Assembly: GCA_026989995.1 (NCBI GenBank)
Contig: JALSIO010000049.1
Location: 1 to 6,296, forward strand
DNA from: Myxococcales bacterium
GTDB lineage: Bacteria > Myxococcota_A > UBA9160 > JALSIO01
Reading direction: 5' to 3'
DNA length: 6,296 nucleotides
A program made the translations under genes and the position numbers. Of the stretch, positions 1-6,296 are shown piece after piece. The notes under the pieces are model-generated. The model saw only the letters and a program-made list of their open reading frames with translations. It had not been told where the DNA came from and did not search any database. The first letter of the stretch is position 1; the number at the start of each line of letters is the position of its first letter.

Positions 1-1
1 G

Positions 2-1411
2 TCGGCGTTTGCGGGGCTCGCGACGCTCGGACTCGTGCTCTGGCTGGGCACGCGCCTGCTCTCCGGGCCCGCCGCCCTGCTCGGGGCGGCCCTGCTCGCG
101 ACCACCTGGGGCTTCGCCGAAAACGCCCGGCGCGCACAGCTCGACCCGCTGCTCACGCTGCTCGAGACCGCCGCGCTCGTGGCCTTCTACCGGCTGGACC
201 GCGGCATCGGCTCGCGACGCCGGGGCCTTCTCGCGCTCCACGGGGCGATGGGTCTCGCTGTGCTCACCAAGGGCCCGGTGGGCTTCCTGGTGCCCGTCTC
301 GGTGATCGCCTGCTTCCTCCTGCTCGACGGGCGCCTGCGGGACCTCGCCGGGTTGTTGCGACCGGCGGGCCTCGTGCTCTCCCTCGGTCCCGCCCTCGCT
401 TGGCTGGCGGGCGCCGTGGCCCTGGCTCCTCCGGGCTTCTTCGGGGAGGCGGTGGTCGAGAACGTCCTGGGCCGCTTCTTCGCCGGGACCTCCCACGCCC
501 GGCCCTTCTACTACTTCTTCTACCAGTTCCCGGTCGAGCTCCTGCCCTGGTCCCTCCTGCTTCCCTGGGTCGTGCCCGAGGTGTGGCGCCACCTGAAGAG
601 CCCCGAGCTCCCGGAGCCCGAGCGCCGCGCATGGCGCCTGCTCACCGCGTGGGTGGTGGCCACCTTCGTCTTCTTCTCGCTTTCCGGCGGCAAGCGCGGG
701 ATCTACATGATGACCGCCCTGCCCGGCGCTGCCCTGCTGATCGCCGGAGCCCTCGAGGCGAAGCTCGCGGGCCGCGTCCACCTGCCGCCCGGGCTGCGCG
801 TTCTCGGCTGGCTCGGGGCCTGTCTGCTGGCCCTGGTCGGTGCCGCCGGCACCCTCGCCCCCGACCGCGCGACCGGGCTGCTGGGCGGCTTCGGCGAGCT
901 CGTCCCCGAGGCGACCGCACCGCTCCTGCTGGCCATTGCCGCCCTCGCGGCGGCGGCGACCTGGCTCCCGGGGCGCATGCGCGCGCTGCCCCTGGCGCGG
1001 ATCACCGTCTCGGTGGGAGCCGCGGCGGCGGTGCAGCTCGTCTATTTCGCCGTGGTGCAGCCGGCGCTCGACCCGGAGAAGTCGCCCCGGCCCATCGCCG
1101 AGGCGGCCGCGGCCCTCACCCCGCCCGGCGCGCGGATCGGGCTGGTCGGCGATCGGGCCCTCGTCGGCGGCCTGCTCTACTACGGCGGTCGGCGCGTCGC
1201 GCAGCTCGAGGATGCGGAGGCCATCCGCGCCTTCGTGCAGCGCGGTGGCCGCGCGATCGTGGTCAAGCGGCGGAAGCTCGACCGGGTCACGCGGGTGATT
1301 CCCGTGGAGGTGCGCTTCGAGGCGAGGAGCGGACGTCGCGCGATCGTGGTGGTGACACCGACCGGGCCGGTCCCGGCGCCGCCTGCAGTGCCCAGCGATC
1401 CAGATTCGTAG
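2..1411 (+). CDS. ArnT-like (GT83/PMT-type) membrane glycosyltransferase, N-terminus cut off by the window edge
   Basis: Integral inner-membrane glycosyltransferase of the ArnT/PMT superfamily, which moves sugars from undecaprenyl-phosphate donors onto lipid A, glycans or proteins on the periplasmic face. The frame is open from base 2 to TAG 1409-1411. The GTG at 35 is an internal codon, not a convincing start. Numbering from it: residues 28-41 (AENARRAQLDPLLT) match the family segment after the second membrane helix; LTKGPVG at 77-83; an HARPFYYFFYQFP...LLPW segment at 154-172 before a membrane helix, like the ArnT H/RPWW...LPW motif; FSLSGGKRGIYMM at 214-226, equivalent to the ArnT FS..KGKLPTYI motif. 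Several Leu/Ala-rich membrane helices follow, then a soluble C-terminal domain (about 345-441) with a GDRALVGGLLYYGGRRV stretch. Family members run about 500-600 residues, so roughly 80-110 N-terminal residues, including the acidic catalytic loop, are missing. The acceptor sugar or lipid cannot be read from the sequence. Family sure, substrate unknown. Confidence 0.88.
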   Translation, partial: SAFAGLATLGLVLWLGTRLLSGPAALLGAALLATTWGFAENARRAQLDPLLTLLETAALVAFYRLDRGIGSRRRGLLALHGAMGLAVLTKGPVGFLVPVSVIACFLLLDGRLRDLAGLLRPAGLVLSLGPALAWLAGAVALAPPGFFGEAVVENVLGRFFAGTSHARPFYYFFYQFPVELLPWSLLLPWVVPEVWRHLKSPELPEPERRAWRLLTAWVVATFVFFSLSGGKRGIYMMTALPGAALLIAGALEAKLAGRVHLPPGLRVLGWLGACLLALVGAAGTLAPDRATGLLGGFGELVPEATAPLLLAIAALAAAATWLPGRMRALPLARITVSVGAAAAVQLVYFAVVQPALDPEKSPRPIAEAAAALTPPGARIGLVGDRALVGGLLYYGGRRVAQLEDAEAIRAFVQRGGRAIVVKRRKLDRVTRVIPVEVRFEARSGRRAIVVVTPTGPVPAPPAVPSDPDS

Positions 1412-1530
1412 GGAAACTCACCCGCCCCTGTGCCCTGCCTGGCGCCGGCCGTGCGGACGCAGCGGCCCCGGACCGGTCGGCCCGCCCTTCAAGGCTCCCC
1501 GGTCTCATGTCGATAGCGCGGGGGGTCGGC

Positions 1531-1536
1531 TACGAT
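1531..1536 (+). promoter_or_regulatory. Possible -10 element upstream of citrate synthase
   Basis: TACGAT lies in the 202-base gap between the glycosyltransferase and citrate synthase and matches four of six bases of the sigma-70 -10 consensus. It would give a leader of roughly 70 bases. No good TTGACA-like -35 box lies 17 bases upstream (TGTCGA at 1508-1513 is poor). The rest of the gap is GC-rich. An imperfect inverted repeat around GACCGGTC (1464-1482) lacks a T-tract and is at best a weak terminator for the upstream gene. Weak call from pattern alone. Confidence 0.22.
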
Positions 1537-1601
1537 GCAGGGGCTCCTGCCGTTGCGCCCGGTGTCGGGCCCCCTCGGGTGGCCGCCCCATTCGTGCGGA
1601 T

Positions 1602-1613
1602 GGAGGAAGGGAG

Positions 1614-1617
<4 letters not shown>
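1602..1617 (+). promoter_or_regulatory. Double Shine-Dalgarno in front of citrate synthase
   Basis: A purine tract contains two SD cores. GGAGG at 1602-1606 lies 7 bases before GTG 1614. GGGAGGTGA at 1609-1617 is close to a perfect anti-SD match and lies about 5 bases before GTG 1620. The start is therefore one of two GTG codons two codons apart (protein beginning MTVSLKAEL or MSLKAEL). The N-terminus of citrate synthases is variable, so homology does not choose between them. Confidence 0.6.
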
Positions 1618-2906
<1,289 letters not shown>

Positions 2907-2935
2907 TCCCCGGGAGGCCGCCGCCCGCCGCCTGG

Positions 2936-3667
2936 GTGGACGGCGGCCTGGCTCCGGAAGCCCCGGCCCCGGGGCCGGGGCCGGCGGTGTGCACCACCGG
3001 GCTGGCCCGGGACGGCCGGCTCCACCTCTTGCGGCGCCACCAGGCGCGCCTGCGACGGGACGCCCCACGCGCCGGCCTCGAACCACCCGACCCGGAGCGC
3101 GTCGCCGATGCCGTGCGCGCGCTCGCGCCCGGACGAGCCCGCATCGTGCGCATCGAGGTCCGCGGCGGCAGCGGGCCCCGGCTCGTGGCCGTGGCGCGGC
3201 CGCTGTCGCGGGAGGGTCCGCAGTGGCGTGCGCTCGCCCTTCCCCACCCCGGCCCGGGGCCGGTTCCCGGCGCCAAGCGCCCCCGCCACCCCGCGCTCGA
3301 GCGGGCACTCGAGCGGGCCGCGCGGCTCGGCTGCCAGGAGGCGCTTCTCTTCGACGACCGCGGACGGCTCGTCGAAGGTGCGCGGAGCGCCGTGGTGGTG
3401 AGGACCGCGGCCGGCACCCTGGTGACGCCCCCGGCCGGGCTCGGCGGGGTCCGGAGCCTGGCCCTCGACGTCCTCCGCGAGACGTGGCGGGAGCTCGGCG
3501 AGGCCGACCTCGACCTGGCCGATCTCCTGGCCGCCCGCGAAGTGATCGCCGTCAACGCCGTCCGCGGTGCGCGATCCGTGGTCGAAATCCGTCCCCACCG
3601 GCTCCGCCTTCCCGCCGGAGCCCCCCTGCGTGCAGCGGCAGCGCGGATCCTGGCCCGGGCGGGGTGA
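2936..3667 (+). CDS. PabC-like PLP-dependent class IV aminotransferase (probable aminodeoxychorismate lyase)
   Basis: Fold-type IV PLP enzyme, most like PabC, which splits 4-amino-4-deoxychorismate into p-aminobenzoate and pyruvate for folate synthesis. In the 243-residue version from GTG 2936: DGGLAPE at 2-8, then DGRLHLLRRHQARL at 26-39 (the family DGR..LL..H..RL motif), the PLP lysine Lys114 in GAKRPRHPALERA, CQEALLFDDRGRLVEG at 133-148 with conserved Glu147, TPPAGLGGVR at 174-183, and EVIAVNAVRG at 202-211, equivalent to E. coli EMVICNALMP. The length is slightly short for the family (about 250-290). The family usually has a Trp just before the [DN]G, and here that Trp codon precedes GTG 2936. 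The true start may therefore be CTG 2903, overlapping the citrate synthase stop by 4 bases, with GAGG at 2889-2892. A branched-chain or D-amino-acid aminotransferase of the same fold cannot be excluded, and no pabA/pabB is in view. Likely translated from the citrate synthase transcript. Confidence 0.82.
   Translation: MDGGLAPEAPAPGPGPAVCTTGLARDGRLHLLRRHQARLRRDAPRAGLEPPDPERVADAVRALAPGRARIVRIEVRGGSGPRLVAVARPLSREGPQWRALALPHPGPGPVPGAKRPRHPALERALERAARLGCQEALLFDDRGRLVEGARSAVVVRTAAGTLVTPPAGLGGVRSLALDVLRETWRELGEADLDLADLLAAREVIAVNAVRGARSVVEIRPHRLRLPAGAPLRAAAARILARAG
2960..2981. repeat. 22-base perfect palindrome in the 5' end of the PabC-like gene
   Basis: The left arm GCCCCGGCCCC is followed directly by its exact reverse complement. 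It starts 54 bases after the citrate synthase stop and lies in codons for an Ala/Pro/Gly stretch (residues 9-16 of the PabC-like protein). In RNA it would fold into a very stable GC hairpin, with about four central bases forming the loop. There is no T-tract, so it does not look like a standard intrinsic terminator. It could reduce read-through or translation, or simply reflect GC-rich low-complexity coding. Confidence 0.6.
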
Positions 3668-3746
3668 CCCCGCCCGGCACCCTCCCGGCCGGTCGCGCTA
3701 GCATCCGCTCCCGCTCCCCGTTCCCCCCGCGCCGCGGGGAGCCGGG

Positions 3747-3779
3747 GGCACAGGGCACAGCGGCACAGAGGCACAGAGG
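3747..3779. repeat. Four GGCACAG direct repeats (ACAGAGGCACAGAG-type tract)
   Basis: GGCACAG occurs at 3747-3753, 3754-3760, 3762-3768 and 3770-3776, giving periods of 7, 8 and 8 bases. The last two copies extend to GGCACAGAG. The tract is between the PabC-like gene and the dehydrogenase, 27 bases before the preferred start of the latter. The composition (CA/GA rich) stands out from the GC-rich surroundings. It also covers the upstream alternative GTG at 3779, which argues against that start. Confidence 0.75.
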
Positions 3780-3792
3780 TGCCGGGGGAAAA

Positions 3793-3798
3793 GGGGGA
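3793..3798 (+). promoter_or_regulatory. Ribosome binding site deciding the dehydrogenase start
   Basis: GGGGGA at 3793-3798, within a longer G/A tract (3784-3802), lies 7 bases before GTG 3806. The alternative GTG at 3779 has only a weak GAGG-like stretch within the repeat tract. GTG 3806 also puts the protein N-terminus where family members begin, a few residues before the first beta strand. Confidence 0.5.
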
Positions 3799-3805
3799 AG
3801 GGTCC

Positions 3806-4576
3806 GTGGATCTCGAGGGAATCACCGCCGTGGTCACCGGGGGCGGCTCCGGCCTGGGGGAAGCCACGAGTCGGGAGCTCACCGCCCGGGGGGCGCGGGT
3901 CGCCATTCTCGACCTCGGCCGGTCCCGCGGCGCGGAGGTCGCCGCCAGCCTCGGTTCGGACGCCCTCTTCCTCGAGGCCGACGTGACCTCCGAGGAGCAG
4001 GTGGACGCGGCCCTCGACCGCGCCATCGCGGACCTCGGTCCCCTGCGGGCGGTGGTCAACTGCGCGGGGATCGGCACGGCGGGGCGCACCGTGGACCGGG
4101 AGGGCCGGCCCTTCGACCTCCGACTCTTCCGCCTCACCCTCGAGGTGAACCTGGTCGGCACCTTCAACGTCATCCGCCTCGCGGCCGTCCGCATGATGCG
4201 TAACGAGCCCGGCGACGAGGGCGAGCGGGGTGCCATCGTGAATACGGCCTCGGTGGCGGCCTTCGAGGGGCAGATCGGCCAGGCCGCCTACTCGGCGTCC
4301 AAGGGCGGGGTCGTGGGCATGACGCTCCCCATCGCCCGGGACCTCGCCCCGGCCGGCATCCGCGTGTGCACCATCGCTCCGGGGCTCTTCGCCACGCCGA
4401 TGCTGATGGGGCTGCCCGAGCCCGCCCGCAAGGCCCTCGAGGCCCACATCCCCTTTCCCAGCCGCCTGGGCAGGCCCCCGGAGTACGCGCGCCTCGCCTG
4501 CCACATCCTGGAGAACCCGATGCTGAACGGCGAGGTGATCCGGATCGACGGCGCGCTCCGCATGCCGCCCCGCTGA
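3806..4576 (+). CDS. Short-chain dehydrogenase of the HSD10 / 3-hydroxyacyl-CoA dehydrogenase type 2 group
   Basis: Classical SDR of 256 residues that most resembles human mitochondrial HSD17B10 (261 residues, compared from memory). That enzyme oxidises 3-hydroxyacyl-CoAs, 2-methyl-3-hydroxybutyryl-CoA (isoleucine breakdown) and some hydroxysteroids with NAD+. Visible: glycine-rich cofactor motif TGGGSGLG at 11-18; Asp36 at the end of beta 2, favouring NAD(H) over NADP(H); NCAG at 85-88; Asn115 in EVNLVG; catalytic Ser149 in NTASVAAF, Tyr162 and Lys166 in AYSASKGG; then [18 protein letters not shown] and the family-specific C-terminus [13 protein letters not shown]. The region 145-197 is nearly identical to the human enzyme, unusual for generic SDRs. 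Start GTG 3806 is preferred for its SD and N-terminus; GTG 3779 would add nine residues. The catalytic set is complete. It sits 138 bases after the PabC-like gene, so it may have its own promoter. The acyl-CoA role is inferred from the subfamily; no other beta-oxidation gene is in the window. Confidence 0.93.
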   Translation: MDLEGITAVVTGGGSGLGEATSRELTARGARVAILDLGRSRGAEVAASLGSDALFLEADVTSEEQVDAALDRAIADLGPLRAVVNCAGIGTAGRTVDREGRPFDLRLFRLTLEVNLVGTFNVIRLAAVRMMRNEPGDEGERGAIVNTASVAAFEGQIGQAAYSASKGGVVGMTLPIARDLAPAGIRVCTIAPGLFATPMLMGLPEPARKALEAHIPFPSRLGRPPEYARLACHILENPMLNGEVIRIDGALRMPPR

Positions 4577-4583
4577 ACCGATG

Positions 4584-4610
4584 CCTCGGGGGGCCGCCGG
4601 CGGCCCGAGG
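4584..4610. terminator. GC-rich hairpin just after the dehydrogenase, possible terminator
   Basis: Seven bases after the dehydrogenase stop, CCTCGGG (4584-4590) pairs with CCCGAGG (4604-4610) and the inner CCGCC (4594-4598) with GGCGG (4599-4603), leaving a GGG bulge and almost no loop unless the innermost pairs open. Its place right after a stop codon suggests transcript end processing or termination. There is no U-rich tail, as is common in very GC-rich genomes, so the call is tentative. Confidence 0.4.
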
Positions 4611-4674
4611 TCCGGTCCGCGCCCCAGGGACCGCAGGCCCCCTTCCGTCGGCGGCCCGCCCGCATCCGCCCTGA

Positions 4675-5226
4675 ACACCCACTCGCATCTCGGAGAGCGG
4701 ACGAAGGTGCACCACACTTGCGGGCCTGTTCAATCCCGACCAGCCCGAGGCGATGATCCTGTTGGCCGGCAGGAGAACCCGCCCCGAGCAGATCCGCCGG
4801 GGCATCGAGGTCGGGGCCCACAATGCGCCGGCGATCTACGGGGAGGCCCGGTTCCGCCCCGGGGTGCCCGCCCGGGACCTCCCCTGGGAGGCGATCCGCC
4901 CCCCCCCGGCCTCGGGCCGGACCGCGAGCGCGCCCCGGGCCAGCTCTACACCGACCCGACGTCCATCGCCTGGGCCCTGGAGGACCTCGCCTCGAAACGG
5001 GTCTGGCGCGTCAACCCCGGGCTCCACGAACCCCAGAGCTGGCCGGGCGGCGAGATCTTCGATGCCGCCCGACCCGGCGACGCCTTCCGCAAGCGCGTGC
5101 CGGCCGGGAGCACGCGGCTCGGGCTCGACCAGCCGGAACTCGAGGACTTGCCTGAAGGCGGTCCTCGATTCGGGCACCTGCCCCTGCGCCCCGGCTTCGG
5201 GCGACCTGCTCGGCGCCGGACTCTAG
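4675..5226 (+). pseudogene. Frame-broken plus-strand gene of unknown family
   Basis: No single frame looks like a normal protein across the 726-base gap 4577-5302, but good protein-like, GC3-rich sequence moves between frames. Bases 4675-4898 read as ...LFNPDQPEAMILLAG...GIEVGAHNAPAIYGEARF...LPWEAI, with ATG 4753 the only obvious start in that frame. From about 4908 the next frame reads YTDPTSIAWALEDLASKRV, then VNPGLHEPQSWPGGEIFDAA and GLDQPELEDL up to 5150. From 5152 the first frame resumes as LKAVLDSG and ends at TAG 5224-5226. The first switch is at a run of nine C (4899-4907), one base short; the second is at CC 5151-5152, one base long. Fixing both gives one continuous frame including LEDLLKAVLDSG. 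I do not recognise the family. It could be a decaying gene, or an intact one with two sequencing errors. Bases 4577-4674 show nothing but the hairpin. Confidence 0.4.
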
Positions 5227-5235
5227 CGGCGTTTC

Positions 5236-5340
5236 ATGGGCGGGCATCTGGAGCGCCGCCGGTCGGCGGGCCTGCCCTGGGAGTCGATCCCGCTGCACCC
5301 CTTCACCGAGCTGCCCGAGGTCTCCCCCGACGGAGCCCGC
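5236..5340 (+). other. Short protein-like stretch after the broken gene
   Basis: From ATG 5236 the frame reads MGGHLERRRSAGLPWESIP, then LHPFTELPEVSPDG, with GC3-rich codons, before turning into Arg/Pro-rich sequence opposite the convergent gene's tail. It is in the same frame as the end of the broken gene, separated from it only by TAG 5224-5226 and nine bases. It may be a read-through continuation of that gene after a nonsense change rather than a separate small gene. No SD is evident before ATG 5236. Function unknown. Confidence 0.25.
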
Positions 5341-6296
5341 CCGCCGCCTCGGGAGAACCGGAACCGGCCGGACCGGCCTCGGCCTCCGGAGCCACCGAGA
5401 CGCCGTCTGGAAAGGCGAGCCCTTCGAGAAGTGTCTCCGGAGGGCGCGGCGCGCCGTCGGGGTCGAAGCGGATGCGCCGGAGCTTGCCGTTCGGCCCCGG
5501 CACGAGCCGCCATCCGTCCCAGACGAGATCGAGGTCGGTGTAGTAGAGGGTGCCGTCGCCGCCCACGGCCAGGGCCATGGGGCTGCCGGTGGCGTGGGGA
5601 GGAAGCCAGCCCGGCGGATCCAGGACGTCCCGCAGCCAGCGGCCTTCGAGGTCGTACTCGGCGATCTCCCCGGTCAGCGGACTCGAGGCGAAGAGGCGCT
5701 CGCCGTGAAAGGCGAGCCCCGTGAACGCGTAGAGCCCCCGGATGAAGACCTCGCGCCGGACCCGGTCGGCACGGGGCGAGCCGAGCTCGTCTCGGCTGCC
5801 ACAGCCTCCTTCCGCGGTGGGAGCGGTGGGAAACGGGGGCGAAAAGCGAAGGATCGAAAGGCCGCTCGCCGAAGCGACGTAGACCCGTCCCTGCGGATCC
5901 ACGGCCACGCCGCCCGCGGTGGCGATATCGGTCGCGAGCTTGCAGAAGTTCCCGCTGCCCGGCGACCCGCCGGACTGGAGCCCGCCCTCGCGGGAAAGGA
6001 CGTCGAAAGGCGGGAACCAGACCAGCAGCTGGCCGCGGCCCCGTCCGAACCCCTTGTTGCCCACGTCCGTCGCGAACAACCGCCCCGCCCCGTCGAAGGC
6101 GCAGCCGTGGGGTTCGCCCGGCAGCACGCGGTAGGTGGCCACCAGCTTGCCCACCTGCCGACCGAGTGCGGTGAACACTCCCCAGCCCGGAGGCGCCTCG
6201 GGCTGGCCGGTGTCCTCGCCGAGCACGAAGCGGCCGCTGCCGTCCGGGAGCCAACAGATCATGCCGTTGACGTCGCGGCGACGCGCGGGAGGCGGC
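5303..6296 (-). CDS. NHL/SMP-30-like beta-propeller protein, N-terminus cut off by the window edge
   Basis: Minus-strand gene ending at TGA 5305-5303. The frame is open to the right edge, with VNG just before the Met at 6262-6260, so that Met is likely internal. Numbered from it, repeated blade-type strands of the form G-hydrophobic-D..GRLY(V/A)(T/S) are visible: HGCAFDGAGRLFATDVGN at 52-69, AGGVAVDPQGRVYVASASG at 116-134, FTGLAFHGERLFASS at 180-194, MALAVGGDGTLYYTDLDLVW at 229-248, LLEGLAFPDGVSV at 278-290. This fits six-bladed NHL or SMP-30/gluconolactonase-like propellers; catalytic metal ligands cannot be assigned. VWFPPFDV (81-88) and four spread cysteines (3, 54, 107, 154) suggest an exported protein with possible disulfides, but any signal peptide is off-window. 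The last about 30 residues (290-319) are Ala/Gly/Pro/Arg low complexity and may not belong to the fold. It runs towards the dehydrogenase. Fold fairly sure, ligand or reaction unknown. Confidence 0.75.
   Translation of the reverse strand, partial: PPPARRRDVNGMICWLPDGSGRFVLGEDTGQPEAPPGWGVFTALGRQVGKLVATYRVLPGEPHGCAFDGAGRLFATDVGNKGFGRGRGQLLVWFPPFDVLSREGGLQSGGSPGSGNFCKLATDIATAGGVAVDPQGRVYVASASGLSILRFSPPFPTAPTAEGGCGSRDELGSPRADRVRREVFIRGLYAFTGLAFHGERLFASSPLTGEIAEYDLEGRWLRDVLDPPGWLPPHATGSPMALAVGGDGTLYYTDLDLVWDGWRLVPGPNGKLRRIRFDPDGAPRPPETLLEGLAFPDGVSVAPEAEAGPAGSGSPEAAGGLRRGRPRAAR

Noticed and set aside
3299..3321. Short direct repeat around CTCGAGCGGGC
   Set aside because: It simply encodes a LER-A-LER-A helix in the PabC-like protein at a normally conserved position.
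4836..5177. Minus-strand 113-codon frame within the 4577-5302 gap
   Set aside because: The plus-strand segments are more protein-like (WALED, HEPQSWPGGEIFD). The minus frame has no motif or SD.
4581..5543. Single 320-codon plus-strand frame across the gap
   Set aside because: Only its middle (about 4908-5150) looks coding; both ends are Arg/Pro/Gly-rich and the good signal there is in another frame.
5223..6254. Minus-strand 343-codon frame overlapping the propeller gene in another frame
   Set aside because: Arg/Pro/Gly-rich, while the frame ending at 5303 shows clear blade repeats.

Overview
The window is very GC-rich DNA (roughly 70% G+C by eye, not counted). Genes are tightly packed and most starts are GTG. 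Long reading frames on the wrong strand or frame are common and are composition artefacts. The gene set is chromosomal housekeeping and accessory metabolism: a GT83-type membrane glycosyltransferase, a type II citrate synthase, a PabC-like class IV aminotransferase fold enzyme, an HSD10-like short-chain dehydrogenase and a secreted-type beta-propeller protein. With the GC content and the CACAG-type intergenic repeat, this would fit an uncultured deltaproteobacterial-type lineage (Myxococcota, Desulfobacterota or Binatota-like). That placement is inference, not proof.

Layout: 2-1411 (+) is the C-terminal four-fifths of an ArnT-like glycosyltransferase whose N-terminus lies off the left edge. 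A 202-base gap (1412-1613) holds a possible promoter and a strong purine-rich ribosome binding site. Citrate synthase follows at 1614-2906 (+). About 30 bases later comes a PabC-like PLP enzyme (2936-3667, +), probably in the same transcript, with a non-ATG start and a 22-base perfect palindrome near its 5' end. A short gap (3668-3805) carries four GGCACAG repeats. The HSD10-type dehydrogenase is at 3806-4576 (+), followed by a hairpin that may be a terminator. The stretch 4577-5302 has no intact gene. It contains what looks like a decayed or mis-sequenced plus-strand gene: good coding signal moves between frames at a run of nine C and returns near 5151. The right end (5303-6296, -) is most of a convergently transcribed NHL/SMP-30-like beta-propeller protein whose N-terminus is beyond the right edge.

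The genes do not form one obvious pathway. Citrate synthase and the HSD10-type acyl-CoA/steroid-type dehydrogenase are both linked to acetyl-CoA metabolism (TCA entry and beta-oxidation or isoleucine breakdown). The PabC-like gene would feed folate synthesis. I found no RNA genes, CRISPR array, insertion sequence or defence system, and nothing I would call a new biological system. The most interesting stretch is the frame-broken region at 4675-5340.
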